From contig JAOAHO010000022.1 of NCBI GenBank assembly GCA_026415195.1, positions 1 to 42,711 on the forward strand: 42,711 nucleotides of DNA, in the 5' to 3' direction. Below are positions 7,513 to 17,004 of this stretch, piece by piece. The notes beneath the pieces were generated by a model. The model ran no database searches. It saw nothing but the letters and a program-made list of their open reading frames with translations, and had not been told where the DNA came from. Origin of the DNA: Bacteroidia bacterium (lineage in GTDB: Bacteria > Bacteroidota > Bacteroidia > B-17B0 > Aurantibacillaceae). Made by a program: the position numbers and the translations under genes. Positions within the stretch are counted from its first letter, which is position 1, and every line of letters begins with the position of its first letter.

Positions 7513-9960
7513 ATGTTTGTTATAAAACGAGACGGATCCCGCGAAAGTGTCAAATTCGACAAAATCACGGCACGTATTCAGAAGCTCAGTTATGGGCTCG
7601 ACCTGAATCATGTAGACCCCATTTTGGTGGCTAAGAAAGTCATTGACGGTGTGTATGACGGAGTTACCACCAGCGAACTCGACAACCTTGCTGCCGAAAC
7701 TGCAGCATCCCTTACGGCCAAGCACCCCGACTATGCGCTTCTGGCATCCCGTATTGCCGTAAGTAATCTTCATAAAAATACCATCAAATCATTCTCCAAA
7801 ACCATGGAGATGCTTTATAACTACATCGATCCTAAAACCGGTCAACGTGCTTCCCTAATTGCCGACGATGTTTATGAAATCATTCGCGATAATGCCCAAA
7901 TCCTCGATTCAACCATAATATATGATCGTGATTTCGGGTACGATTATTTTGGCTTTAAAACCCTCGAGCGCTCCTACCTTCTCAAAATGAACGGCAAGGT
8001 AGCCGAACGCCCTCAACACATGCTAATGAGGGTTTCCGTTGGAATTCACAAACGCGACATTGATGCGGCCATTGAAACTTATCATTTACTCAGCGAACGT
8101 TGGTTTACACACGCTACACCGACTCTGTTCAATGCAGGCACCCCAAAACCACAAATGAGTTCATGCTTCTTGCTTCAGGTGAAGGAAGACAGTATCGATG
8201 GCATCTATGATACACTAAAACAATGTGCAAAAATTTCCCAAAGCGCGGGGGGGATAGGTCTGAGCATTCACAATGTTCGGGCCACCGGTTCCTACATCAA
8301 AGGCACCAATGGCACTTCCAATGGGATTATTCCTATGCTAAAAGTGTTTAATGAAACTGCCCGTTATGTAGATCAAGGGGGCGGCAAACGAAAAGGTTCA
8401 ATTGCCGTATATTTGGAACCATGGCATGCCGACATATTTGAATTCCTGGACATCAGAAAAAACCACGGAAAAGAAGAACTTCGTGCACGCGATCTTTTTA
8501 CCGCGCTCTGGATCCCCGACCTTTTCATGAAAAGGGTTGAAAATGAAGAAATGTGGTCGTTAATTTGCCCTAATGAATGTCCAGGACTGAGTGATGTTTA
8601 TGGTGAAGAATTTGAAAAACTTTACACACAGTACGAAGCCGAAAAACGCTATCGTCGCCAGGTTCCCGCACGCCAGTTGTGGCAGGCCATCATTGAGGCC
8701 CAAATCGAAACCGGCAACCCATACATGCTTTACAAGGATGCCTGCAACCGTAAATCAAATCAAAAAAATCTGGGCACCATAAAATCCAGCAACCTGTGTA
8801 CGGAAATCATCGAATACACCAGCCCCGATGAAGTTGCCGTATGTAACCTGGCTTCCATTGCTCTTCCACGCTTTGTGGATGAAAAAAACAAAACGTTTGA
8901 CCACCAAAAACTCTATCAGGTTACCAAAGTAGCCACCCGTAATCTGAATAAAATTATCGATATCAATTACTACCCCATTCCAGAAGCACGCCGATCAAAT
9001 CTTCGCCATCGGCCTATCGGCTTAGGTGTTCAAGGTTTGGCCGATACTTTCATCCTGCTCAGGATGCCTTTTGAAAGCGAAGAGGCCCGTCAACTTAATA
9101 AAGAAATTTTCGAAACGATCTATTTTGCAGCACTCACGGCAAGTATGGAACTTGCAAAAGAACACGGCCCCTATGAAACCTACCACGGGTCCCCCATCAG
9201 TCAGGGAATTTTCCAGTTTGACATGTGGGGTGTAAAACCCTCTGACCGCTGGCCATGGGAAGAACTCAGAAAAGAAATATTGAAATACGGAGTCCGAAAC
9301 TCACTGCTTGTTGCCCCCATGCCCACTGCCTCCACTTCACAAATATTGGGCAACAATGAATGCTTTGAACCCTACACTTCCAATATTTACGTCCGCAGAG
9401 TACTGAGCGGAGAATTTATCGTAGTCAACAAACACCTCCTGCGTGATTTGGTAAAACTGGGTATCTGGAATGATACCATCAAAGACAAAATCCTGAAAGC
9501 CGACGGCTCCATACAGCAAATTGATGAAATCCCACAGAATCTCAAAGATCTTTATAAAACAGCGTGGGAGATCAAACAACGCACCATCATCGACATGGCT
9601 GCCGATCGCGGGGCTTTCATCGATCAGTCGCAATCTTTGAACCTTTTTGTGGAAGATGTGAACTATGCAAAAATGACCAGTGCTCATTTCTACGCCTGGA
9701 AAAAAGGTCTTAAAACCGGAATGTATTACCTGAGGACACGAGCCGCAGCCAGTGCCATCAAATTCACCGTCTCTCAGGATAATTCCTTAACTACCAATAA
9801 AAGAAATGAGAACACTCCCAAGCCCCAAATCCTTGGAAATGAAGACAGCCTGATTGTGGAACGCGGACAAGGACACTTGCTGGAGGTACCGGCTTCCCAA
9901 CAGGAACAGATTAGTTGTTCACTGGATAATCCGGAAGGATGCGAAATGTGCGGATCTTGA
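7513..9960 (+). CDS. nrdA: Class Ia ribonucleoside-diphosphate reductase, alpha (R1) subunit
   Basis: Catalytic subunit (815 aa) that reduces ribonucleoside diphosphates. An ATP-cone allosteric domain occupies about residues 1-95 ([17 protein letters not shown]). The active-site residues fall at the same numbers as in human R1: C218 (SSCFLL) and C444 (VAVCNLAS) as the redox pair, C429 (NLCTEI) as the thiyl-radical cysteine, with N427 and E431 beside it. The radical-transfer tyrosine pair is Y738-Y739 (MYYLRT). The C-terminus carries a shuttle cysteine pair, C810-E-M-C813. An intact ATP cone predicts dATP inhibition. A strong terminator follows 30 bases after the stop. Confidence 0.97.
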   Translation: MFVIKRDGSRESVKFDKITARIQKLSYGLDLNHVDPILVAKKVIDGVYDGVTTSELDNLAAETAASLTAKHPDYALLASRIAVSNLHKNTIKSFSKTMEMLYNYIDPKTGQRASLIADDVYEIIRDNAQILDSTIIYDRDFGYDYFGFKTLERSYLLKMNGKVAERPQHMLMRVSVGIHKRDIDAAIETYHLLSERWFTHATPTLFNAGTPKPQMSSCFLLQVKEDSIDGIYDTLKQCAKISQSAGGIGLSIHNVRATGSYIKGTNGTSNGIIPMLKVFNETARYVDQGGGKRKGSIAVYLEPWHADIFEFLDIRKNHGKEELRARDLFTALWIPDLFMKRVENEEMWSLICPNECPGLSDVYGEEFEKLYTQYEAEKRYRRQVPARQLWQAIIEAQIETGNPYMLYKDACNRKSNQKNLGTIKSSNLCTEIIEYTSPDEVAVCNLASIALPRFVDEKNKTFDHQKLYQVTKVATRNLNKIIDINYYPIPEARRSNLRHRPIGLGVQGLADTFILLRMPFESEEARQLNKEIFETIYFAALTASMELAKEHGPYETYHGSPISQGIFQFDMWGVKPSDRWPWEELRKEILKYGVRNSLLVAPMPTASTSQILGNNECFEPYTSNIYVRRVLSGEFIVVNKHLLRDLVKLGIWNDTIKDKILKADGSIQQIDEIPQNLKDLYKTAWEIKQRTIIDMAADRGAFIDQSQSLNLFVEDVNYAKMTSAHFYAWKKGLKTGMYYLRTRAAASAIKFTVSQDNSLTTNKRNENTPKPQILGNEDSLIVERGQGHLLEVPASQQEQISCSLDNPEGCEMCGS

Positions 9961-9990
9961 ATTTCAACAAACGATTTTAAGCTTTTAATC

Positions 9991-10017
9991 AGGGCTTTTT
10001 CATAAAAGCCCTTTTTT
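9991..10017 (+). terminator. Rho-independent terminator after nrdA
   Basis: Perfect 9-base stem (AGGGCTTTT at 9991-9999, AAAAGCCCT at 10004-10012) with a 4-base loop, followed by a T-run at 10012-10017. It closes the nrdBA unit and separates it from the dcw cluster. Confidence 0.9.
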
Positions 10018-10188
10018 ATTTTAATAAAATTACCATAAATAAAAGCTAATCCAAATCTCATGTTGCTTTCAATTAATATGTTAATAAAGTCAAATTTTAT
10101 TAACATCCAAGGTTAAAAGAAAACAAAAATTTTAATTATATCCCCCGTAAGTTGAAGATTTGACACATTTTCAAGAAAGTTAAAGTTT

Positions 10189-10205
10189 ATGAACATTTTG
10201 TTCAT
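10189..10205. promoter_or_regulatory. 17-bp palindrome upstream of mraZ
   Basis: ATGAACA (10189-10195), a 3-base centre TTT, then TGTTCAT (10199-10205): perfect 7-base arms. It lies in the 333-base gap between nrdA and mraZ, 16 bases upstream of the first MraZ-like box block. Dimeric regulators bind such sites, but no family could be assigned. The rest of the gap (10018-10188) is AT-rich and shows nothing else recognisable. Confidence 0.35.
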
Positions 10206-10223
10206 TTTAAAAAAATTATTAAC

Positions 10224-10261
10224 AATTGTGTAAAATTGTGTAATTTAGTGGTAAAAAGTGT
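10224..10261 (+). promoter_or_regulatory. Four-box MraZ operator upstream of mraZ
   Basis: GTG triplets start at 10228, 10238, 10248 and 10258, exactly 10 bp apart, each followed by T or G (GTGT, GTGT, GTGG, GTGT) and preceded by A/T-rich bases; the last is AAAGTGT. The first two are a perfect tandem 10-mer (AATTGTGTAA). This is the architecture described for MraZ targets: repeated boxes with one-helical-turn spacing, AAAGTG[T/G]N3 in Mollicutes and TGGGN-type repeats in enterobacteria. The boxes end 12 bases before the probable -7 element of mraZ, so bound MraZ would cover the promoter, implying autoregulation of the cluster. Confidence 0.75.
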
Positions 10262-10272
10262 CAAAAAAGAAT

Positions 10273-10280
10273 TAGTTTTG
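10273..10280 (+). promoter_or_regulatory. -7 box of the dcw cluster promoter
   Basis: TAGTTTTG matches the TAnnTTTG consensus exactly and lies 13 bases before the mraZ ATG. No good TTTG -33 element is present at 19-21 bases upstream; that position is occupied by the MraZ-like boxes, one of which (TTAGTG) may double as a poor -33. Confidence 0.55.
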
Positions 10281-10293
10281 TTCCTGATTCAAC

Positions 10294-10761
10294 ATGATTG
10301 GGCTGATAGGAGAATACGATTGTAAAGTGGACGCCAAAGGCCGTTTCATGTTTCCGTCTGAACTCAAAAAGCAGATGGGAAAAGAATTTGATGACGGCTT
10401 TGTGGTAACACGCAACTTACATCAGCCCTGTTTGGTAGTTTATCCTAAGGCGGAATGGGCACGTTTGAACAAGAAGCTTTCCAGGCTTAACCGCTTAATT
10501 AAAGCCAATGATATTTTCGTCAGAAAAGTTACCGGTGGAGCCACACCGGTGGAACCCGACGGCGCAGGAAGGATACTGATTCCAAAATCGCTGGCCGATC
10601 ACGCTTCCATACAACAAGACATTAAAGTGGTGGGGAGTAACAATCTGATTGAAATCTGGGACAAAAACAAATATCTGGACTTCATGAACTCGGAAGTGGA
10701 TATTGAAAAGTTGGCCAACGACGTGATGGGCAGTATCGACTTTTCTGATGATGAGTCCTGA
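10294..10761 (+). CDS. mraZ: Transcriptional regulator MraZ
   Basis: First gene of the dcw cluster and a DNA-binding regulator of it. The 155-aa protein contains two AbrB/SpoVT-like half-domains, each with the family D-x-x-x-R signature: D13-AKG-R17 and D89-GAG-R93. MraZ forms ring-shaped oligomers that bind several DNA boxes in a row, matching the four-box array just upstream. The acidic C-terminal tail (DFSDDES) is unremarkable. The reading frame overlaps rsmH by 14 bases, so translation of the two is probably coupled. Confidence 0.95.
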   Translation: MIGLIGEYDCKVDAKGRFMFPSELKKQMGKEFDDGFVVTRNLHQPCLVVYPKAEWARLNKKLSRLNRLIKANDIFVRKVTGGATPVEPDGAGRILIPKSLADHASIQQDIKVVGSNNLIEIWDKNKYLDFMNSEVDIEKLANDVMGSIDFSDDES

Positions 10762-11710
10762 AAAGAAAAAAAATTATAGGAGCGAAGCCTCCTATCATAT
10801 ATCCGTTCTTTTACATATTGCATCGGACCTGCTGATCACCAGCAAAGACGGAACCTATGTTGACCTCACTTTCGGCGGAGGAGGGCATTCCATGGAAATC
10901 CTCAACCGAATCGGCAATAAAGGAAAATTAATTGCCTTTGATCAGGATCCGAACGTACCCTTTACGGATTTTCTTTCTCATATGGATTTTCATTCCGACA
11001 AACGCTTCTGCTTCATTCCGTCAAATTTCAGGTTTTTGGCACAACATCTTCATTATTTGAAAATCAAAGAAGTTGATGGTATCATCGCCGATCTGGGGCT
11101 TTCATCCGCACAATTAGATAGAAATGAACGCGGCTTTTCATATTTCTCGGATGAAAAACTGGATATGCGGATGAACCCAAAGCAAAAGCTCACCGCCGAT
11201 GATGTGATTCATCAGTATCCGGAAGCTGAACTGAAAAGGATTTTTTCCGAATACGGTGAAATCCAGAATGCCTTAAGCCTGGCAAAAAATGTATGTGAAT
11301 ACCGTGAAAAACATCGCTTTAGTTCATGCAGGGCCTTGGCAGAATGGGCCGTTCGCTACGCGAATGAAAGTAAAAAAGAAAAATTTTTAGCTAAACTTTT
11401 TCAGGCGCTGAGGATGGAAGTAAACGACGAATGGAATGCCTTAAAAGAAATGTTGGAACAGGTTCACGGGCTTTTAAGGCCGGGTGGAAGGCTGGTGATC
11501 ATTTCCTATCACAGCCTGGAAGACAGGATGGTGAAAAACCTTTTCCGTTACGGAAATGTGGAAGGAAAAGCGAAGACAGATCCCATCACCGGTGTGCAAC
11601 AAAAATTCTGGAAAATCCTGACACCCAAACCTATAGTGCCCGATGCAATGGAATTAAAAACCAATCCACGTTCCCGCAGCGCTAAGCTAAGGGCAGCGGA
11701 AAAAATATAA
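10748..11710 (+). CDS. rsmH: 16S rRNA (cytosine(1402)-N(4))-methyltransferase
   Basis: SAM-dependent enzyme (320 aa) that N4-methylates C1402 in the ribosomal P site; it is the usual partner of mraZ. Visible motifs: the SAM-binding VDLTFGGGGHS near residue 40, DLGLSSAQLD with the downstream RGFSYF, and YHSLEDRMVK toward the C-terminus followed by NPRSRSAKLR. The start is the first of two adjacent ATG codons (10748 or 10751); both overlap the end of mraZ. The stop is two bases before the ATG of the FtsL-like gene. Confidence 0.96.
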   Translation: MMSPEKKKNYRSEASYHISVLLHIASDLLITSKDGTYVDLTFGGGGHSMEILNRIGNKGKLIAFDQDPNVPFTDFLSHMDFHSDKRFCFIPSNFRFLAQHLHYLKIKEVDGIIADLGLSSAQLDRNERGFSYFSDEKLDMRMNPKQKLTADDVIHQYPEAELKRIFSEYGEIQNALSLAKNVCEYREKHRFSSCRALAEWAVRYANESKKEKFLAKLFQALRMEVNDEWNALKEMLEQVHGLLRPGGRLVIISYHSLEDRMVKNLFRYGNVEGKAKTDPITGVQQKFWKILTPKPIVPDAMELKTNPRSRSAKLRAAEKI

Positions 11711-11712
11711 AC

Positions 11713-12138
11713 ATGAGCAAAAACAAATTAAGAAAACATACCAGGGAACTTCACGAAGAAAAACCACGCACTTATACTCAAACCAAAAAGAGCAAGAACC
11801 GCTTTACGCTTCATAAGCGCCTGTCCAATTTTCTTTTTGGAGCAGGATTTTTGGAAGATGCCCGTAATGCACCGGTATTTCGTTACCTCATGTTCCTGAG
11901 TTTGCTTTTTATGGCATATATCTTTTACGGGTATCGTTCCGAAAAGCAAATCCGAAAAGCCAACAAGCTTCAAAAGGAAATTCAGGAATTACGTGCCGAA
12001 TACATTTTTACTACAGGTGAACTGATGTTCTTAAAGAAGCAAAGCCGGCTTTCTGAAAATGTAAAAAAACTGGGGCTGAAATCTTCCACCACTCCGCCTT
12101 ACATCATTAAAACAAACAAAGAAAATCTGGAGCCATGA
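11713..12138 (+). CDS. ftsL: FtsL-like cell division protein
   Basis: A 141-aa bitopic membrane protein at the position of ftsL. Residues 1-55 are a basic cytosolic tail, about 56-73 form the membrane helix (FRYLMFLSLLFMAYIFYGY), and about 75-115 make a heptad-rich coiled coil (KANKLQKEIQELRAEYIF), followed by the short conserved S-E-N-V-K-K-L-G-L-K segment. FtsL links FtsQ and FtsB to FtsI/FtsW and activates septal synthesis. Sequence similarity in this family is low, so the call rests on topology and location. The stop overlaps the ftsI start in an ATGA junction. Confidence 0.85.
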   Translation: MSKNKLRKHTRELHEEKPRTYTQTKKSKNRFTLHKRLSNFLFGAGFLEDARNAPVFRYLMFLSLLFMAYIFYGYRSEKQIRKANKLQKEIQELRAEYIFTTGELMFLKKQSRLSENVKKLGLKSSTTPPYIIKTNKENLEP

Positions 12139-14273
12139 GAAAAAGCATGCTTCGCGTAAATATTCTATTTACCGTAGTGCTGTTAATGGCATGCTTAATT
12201 GTGTATCGAATTTTCATCATTCAGGTTAAAGAAGGTGAATACTGGAGGTCGAAGGTGTTAAAGAATACCATTCGGTTATTTGAAATTCAGGCCATACGCG
12301 GAAATATTTTCGATCAAAAAGGATATTTATTGGCCACTTCCGTGCCCTACTACGAAGTGGGGTTCGACATCAACGCACCTTCCCTGAAAGAGGAAGATTT
12401 GAAAAAATCACTCGATTCACTTTGTCAGAAATTAGCAGAACTTTTTAAAAATAAACCGGCATGGAAGTATAAAAAAGAATTTAATGAAGCAAGAAAAAAC
12501 GGAGATCGTTATGTATTGATTCAAAGAAATGTAAGTTATAAGGAATTAAAAACCTTGCGCACTTTCCCCATTTTAAGGAATGGTAAGAAAGGGGGGCTGG
12601 TGATTTTACAATATGGAAAACGGGAACGTCCGTTCCGTCTTTTAGCTGCCCGAACCATAGGATACAGCCGGCCCGGTATAAAACCCGTCGGTATTGAAGG
12701 AGCTTATGATAGCATATTACGTGGCATAAACGGAAAACGCCTCATGCAAAAAATTGCTGTGGATGTTTGGAGGCCTCTTAACGACAAAAACGAAGTGGAA
12801 CCGAAAGACGGTTGCGATATTATTACCACCCTTGATATTAATATCCAGGATGTGGCTGAAAAAGAATTAATGAACGCTCTGGAAAAAAACCAGGCCTCTC
12901 ACGGTTGTGCCATATTAATGGAAGTTAAAACCGGTGCCATTAAAGCCATTGCCAATCTTACCCGAATTCAGAATAAAGACACCGTATTTTATGAAGAAGT
13001 CATGAATTATGCTGTTGGCTATCCAACTGAGCCCGGTTCTACGTTCAAATTAGCTTCCATGCTGGCCCTGATGGAAGAACATCAAGTAGGGCCCGATGAA
13101 ACAGTATTTGTGGGGAACGGGCAATGCACCTACTACGACCGGCTGATGAAAGATGCACATCCTCCTCATGCCTCCACGCTTACATTAAAAGATGTTTTTG
13201 CGCATTCCTCTAATGTGGGTACTTCCAGGCTTATTACCAAATATTTTCAGCAGCAACCCGAAAAGTTTGTCAAATACATGAAAAAATTCCACTTACATGA
13301 AAAAATTGGTATTGATATTCCCGGCGAAGGTCAACCTAAAATCAAACATCCCAAAAACAAAGATTGGTATGGAACCACTCTGCCATGGATGAGCATCGGT
13401 TATGAAGTTATGATCACCCCCATTCAGCTCCTGACACTCTACAATGCGATTGCCAATAACGGATGCATGGTTAAGCCCAGATTCATTTCAGAAATATTGG
13501 TTAATGGTAAAACCATAAAAAAATATTCGCCTCAGGTTATCGACTCGCACATCGTGAGTCCATCTACCGTGGAAAAAGCTAAAATATTGATGGAATATGT
13601 GGTGGAAAACGGAACCGGAAGGGCCGTAAAAATCCCTTACATTAAAGTTGGCGGGAAAACCGGCACGGCACAAATAGCCAAAAAGGGAAATTACAAATCG
13701 GAGGGCAGTGTTACGTATCAGGCCTCTTTTGTAGGATATTTCCCTGCCGACAACCCGCTCTATACCTGCCTGGTTATAATCAACTCCCCCAGCAACGGCA
13801 TCTATTACGGGGGATTAGTAGCTGCCCCTGTATTCAAAGAAATTGCAACCAAAGTATGGTCCACCGATATTGAATTTCACAAACCCATTAATCTTGAAAG
13901 CAACAGACAGCTTATTGCACATATTCCCCCGTCTTCTGCCCAACGAAAAGAAATTATCTACAATGTGTATAAACAACTCCATATTCCCTTAAAAGATTCG
14001 AATTCAAATACTGAAAACTATACTCCATATGCCATCTTAACATCATACGCCAATCAAACCCAATTAAAATCCGTTAACCATCCTTCCAACTTATTAAACA
14101 AATCCATCATGCCGGACCTAACAGGTTTTACTCCCGATGAAGCGGTCTTCATACTGGAAAATGCAGGGCTCGATGTGAAAATCAAAGGGGCCGGTTGGGT
14201 AGTAAGGCATTTTCCCGAACCCGGAAAAAAAATTGAAAAAAACCAAACTGTTCAATTGGTGCTGGGAATATGA
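12135..14273 (+). CDS. ftsI: Septal transpeptidase (class B PBP) with a PASTA domain
   Basis: Peptidoglycan transpeptidase of the divisome, 712 aa. A membrane helix lies at about residues 8-28, then the non-catalytic pedestal (IRGNIFDQKG is its signature), then the transpeptidase domain with the active-site serine S302 in S-T-F-K305, the S358-S-N360 motif and K508-T-G510. One PASTA domain occupies the last 60 residues or so (MPDLTGFTPDEAVFILENAG), absent from the E. coli enzyme but common in Bacteroidota and Gram-positives. It overlaps its neighbours by ATGA at both ends, implying tight coupling. Confidence 0.95.
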   Translation: MRKSMLRVNILFTVVLLMACLIVYRIFIIQVKEGEYWRSKVLKNTIRLFEIQAIRGNIFDQKGYLLATSVPYYEVGFDINAPSLKEEDLKKSLDSLCQKLAELFKNKPAWKYKKEFNEARKNGDRYVLIQRNVSYKELKTLRTFPILRNGKKGGLVILQYGKRERPFRLLAARTIGYSRPGIKPVGIEGAYDSILRGINGKRLMQKIAVDVWRPLNDKNEVEPKDGCDIITTLDINIQDVAEKELMNALEKNQASHGCAILMEVKTGAIKAIANLTRIQNKDTVFYEEVMNYAVGYPTEPGSTFKLASMLALMEEHQVGPDETVFVGNGQCTYYDRLMKDAHPPHASTLTLKDVFAHSSNVGTSRLITKYFQQQPEKFVKYMKKFHLHEKIGIDIPGEGQPKIKHPKNKDWYGTTLPWMSIGYEVMITPIQLLTLYNAIANNGCMVKPRFISEILVNGKTIKKYSPQVIDSHIVSPSTVEKAKILMEYVVENGTGRAVKIPYIKVGGKTGTAQIAKKGNYKSEGSVTYQASFVGYFPADNPLYTCLVIINSPSNGIYYGGLVAAPVFKEIATKVWSTDIEFHKPINLESNRQLIAHIPPSSAQRKEIIYNVYKQLHIPLKDSNSNTENYTPYAILTSYANQTQLKSVNHPSNLLNKSIMPDLTGFTPDEAVFILENAGLDVKIKGAGWVVRHFPEPGKKIEKNQTVQLVLGI

Positions 14274-15733
14274 AGTTGCTGAGTGAAATACTGTATGGTT
14301 GCCCCATTCTTAGGGTTCAAGGAGATACACACCTGGCTATAAGCGGTGTATCAATTCATACATACCATGTAAAAAAAGATTTTCTCTTTATTGCCATACG
14401 CGGAACAAAAACTGATGCACATCAGTTTATCCCAACTGCAATTGAACAAGGGGCTGTTGCCATTATATGTGAATATTGGCCTGATCAAATTCCCGAAAAC
14501 ATAACGGTCATTCAAGTCAGCGATACGCGCAAAGCAGCAGGAATTTGTGCGTCCAATTTTTATGATAACCCTTCTTCAAAATTAAAGTTGGTCGGGGTGA
14601 CCGGCACCAACGGAAAAACCACTACGGTTACACTTTTACATTATGTATTTCAACAAGCCTTTGGTTCGGCCGGGCTTATTTCAACCGTCGTGAACAAAAT
14701 AAAAAATAAGGAATATCCCAGTGCCCTGACCACTCCCGACCCCGTATCGTTGCAGGAAATGCTGCATGAAATGGTTAAGGAAGGATGCACACATGCCTTT
14801 ATGGAAGTCAGTTCCATTGCCGTTGATCAAAAAAGAATTGAAGGGATCAACTTTACGGGAGCAGTATTTACAAACCTAACTCACGATCATTTGGACTATC
14901 ACGGCACGTTTGAAAATTACAGAGATGCCAAAAAAAAATTTTTCGATTCCATCGGCAAGCATGCTTTTGCATTAACCAATAAAGACGATAAAAACGGCCT
15001 GTATATGCTACAAAACTGTAATGCAAAACATTTCACCTATGGGTTAAAGCATCAGGCCGATTTCATGTGTAAAATTCTTGAAAAGGATTTTGAAGGCATG
15101 CACTTACGCATTAATTCAAAAGAATTTTATACCCGACTCACCGGAACGTTTAATGCTTATAACCTGACAGCCGTGTTTGCCGTATGTGTTATACTGGGAT
15201 TTGATGAACAACAGACTCTTACGATCCTGAGTTTGGCCGAACCCGTAAGGGGCCGATTTCAGTATTACAGAACCTCCGATGGCGTAACAGGTGTTGTGGA
15301 TTATGCACACACCCCTGATGCATTGGAAAATGTTTTGAATACCATTCACGACATTGCCGTGAAAAATGAAAAGATCATCACGGTGGTGGGATGCGGGGGA
15401 AATCGTGATACCGCAAAAAGGTCATTGATGGCAGAAATTGCATGTCGGTTGAGCCATAAAGTGATCCTCACCTCCGATAATCCGCGCGATGAAGATCCGA
15501 AGGAGATAATCCGCCAGATGCAAGAAGGCGTTCCTCCAAACATGAAATCGAATGTGGTTTGCATCACCGACAGAAAAGAAGCCATTCTTGCGGCCAAACA
15601 AATGGCTGCACCGGGCGATATTGTGCTGATTGCAGGAAAAGGCCACGAAACATACCAGGAAATTAAAGGAATAAAATATCCTTTCGACGATATGGAAATA
15701 TGGAAAGAAACCGATAAACAAACATTAAAATAA
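14270..15733 (+). CDS. murE: UDP-MurNAc-L-Ala-D-Glu:meso-diaminopimelate ligase
   Basis: Cytosolic Mur ligase adding the third residue of the stem peptide. The 487-aa protein has the ATP loop [13 protein letters not shown], the family HDHLDYHG segment and the C-terminal GKGHE. The specificity motif D403-N-P-R406 is the version associated with meso-diaminopimelate, so a DAP-type wall is predicted. Start and stop overlap the neighbouring genes (ATGA with ftsI, TAATG with mraY). No murF follows, unlike in many other phyla. Confidence 0.96.
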   Translation: MKLLSEILYGCPILRVQGDTHLAISGVSIHTYHVKKDFLFIAIRGTKTDAHQFIPTAIEQGAVAIICEYWPDQIPENITVIQVSDTRKAAGICASNFYDNPSSKLKLVGVTGTNGKTTTVTLLHYVFQQAFGSAGLISTVVNKIKNKEYPSALTTPDPVSLQEMLHEMVKEGCTHAFMEVSSIAVDQKRIEGINFTGAVFTNLTHDHLDYHGTFENYRDAKKKFFDSIGKHAFALTNKDDKNGLYMLQNCNAKHFTYGLKHQADFMCKILEKDFEGMHLRINSKEFYTRLTGTFNAYNLTAVFAVCVILGFDEQQTLTILSLAEPVRGRFQYYRTSDGVTGVVDYAHTPDALENVLNTIHDIAVKNEKIITVVGCGGNRDTAKRSLMAEIACRLSHKVILTSDNPRDEDPKEIIRQMQEGVPPNMKSNVVCITDRKEAILAAKQMAAPGDIVLIAGKGHETYQEIKGIKYPFDDMEIWKETDKQTLK

Positions 15734-17004
15734 TGCTCTATTATTTGTTCACATACCTCGACCAACATTTTGACTTTCCTGGAGCTGGAGTGTTCAGGTA
15801 TATTTCTTTCCGTGCCGCCATGGCCTTGATTTTTGCCTTGATCATTTCAACGGTATTCGGAGGCAGGATTATTGAATGGATAAGAAAAAAACAAATTGGC
15901 GAGACCATACGTGAACTGGGGCTTGAAGGTCAATCGCAAAAAGCCGGCACTCCCACCATGGGGGGCATTATCATCTTACTTGCGATTCTTATTCCCGTAT
16001 TATTGTTCACCAAGCTGCACAATGTATATGTGGTGCTGATGATCATTACAACGTTATGGTTAGGCTTTCTGGGATTTCTGGATGATTATATCAAAGTATT
16101 CAAAAAAAATAAAGAAGGCCTGAAGGGTAAGTTTAAAATCATCGGGCAAGTGGGCATAGGCATAATCGTGGGGGTTGTATTGTACTATCATCCCAACGTG
16201 GTTATTCGGGAGCGAATTGTTTCGAACAAGCAGGACGCCTGGGCTGCGGCTAAAGATACCCCGATGGAAAAACCGGAGATTCAAATTCCAACTTACTCTA
16301 CCATCGATGAAAAATCGCTGAAAACAACCATTCCTTTCATGAAGCATAATGAACTGGATTATGGCTCATTCATTGCGTGGCTTTGTGATGATTGCTGGAA
16401 ATACGGCTGGGTGGTATTTATTCCGGTGGTTATACTGATAGTAACGGCCGTCTCGAACGGAGCCAACATCACCGACGGTATCGATGGGCTTGCAGCAGGC
16501 ACCAGTGCCATTATCGGTGTGGCCCTGGCCATATTTGCTTATGTATCAGGCAACTTCGTTTTTGCCGACTATTTGAATATTATGTATATCCCCTACAGCG
16601 GAGAATTAGTGGTGTTCATGGCAGCATTCATCGGGGCGTGTGTGGGATTTTTGTGGTATAACACCTTTCCTGCCCAAATATTCATGGGCGACACCGGCAG
16701 TCTGATGATTGGCGGAATCATCGCCGTTTGTGCCATATGCATAAGAAAAGAATTGCTCATTCCGGTCTTGTGCGGAATATTTTTTATTGAAAACCTGTCG
16801 GTGATTCTTCAGGTGGCCTATTTCAAATATCAAAAGAAAAAAAGAGGCCTGGAATATGCCCAACAACATCGGCTCTTTCGTATGGCTCCTTTACATCACC
16901 ACTATCAAAAAAGCGGCATTCATGAAGCAAAAATTGTAGTCAGGTTTTTAATTGTAGGCATCATCCTTGCGGCCCTAACCTTCATAACCCTGAAGCTCAG
17001 ATGA
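15733..17004 (+). CDS. mraY: Phospho-N-acetylmuramoyl-pentapeptide-transferase
   Basis: Polytopic membrane enzyme that makes lipid I from UDP-MurNAc-pentapeptide and undecaprenyl phosphate. Conserved motifs: TPTMGG, the catalytic D117-D118 in [27 protein letters not shown] and the HHHYQKSG region near the end. At 423 aa it is about 60 residues longer than the E. coli protein; the extra length lies around residues 165-220, a polar loop between membrane helices. It overlaps murE by one base and murD by four. Confidence 0.96.
   Translation: MLYYLFTYLDQHFDFPGAGVFRYISFRAAMALIFALIISTVFGGRIIEWIRKKQIGETIRELGLEGQSQKAGTPTMGGIIILLAILIPVLLFTKLHNVYVVLMIITTLWLGFLGFLDDYIKVFKKNKEGLKGKFKIIGQVGIGIIVGVVLYYHPNVVIRERIVSNKQDAWAAAKDTPMEKPEIQIPTYSTIDEKSLKTTIPFMKHNELDYGSFIAWLCDDCWKYGWVVFIPVVILIVTAVSNGANITDGIDGLAAGTSAIIGVALAIFAYVSGNFVFADYLNIMYIPYSGELVVFMAAFIGACVGFLWYNTFPAQIFMGDTGSLMIGGIIAVCAICIRKELLIPVLCGIFFIENLSVILQVAYFKYQKKKRGLEYAQQHRLFRMAPLHHHYQKSGIHEAKIVVRFLIVGIILAALTFITLKLR

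Noticed and set aside
9774..10106. 110-codon minus-strand ORF spanning the end of nrdA and its terminator
   Set aside because: It crosses the strong nrdA terminator and the nrdA 3' end, and its composition mirrors the opposite strand.
10221..10261. CRISPR or simple tandem repeat interpretation of the 10-bp periodicity upstream of mraZ
   Set aside because: Units are only 10 bp with no spacers, and conservation is limited to the GTG[T/G] core, which fits regulator boxes better.
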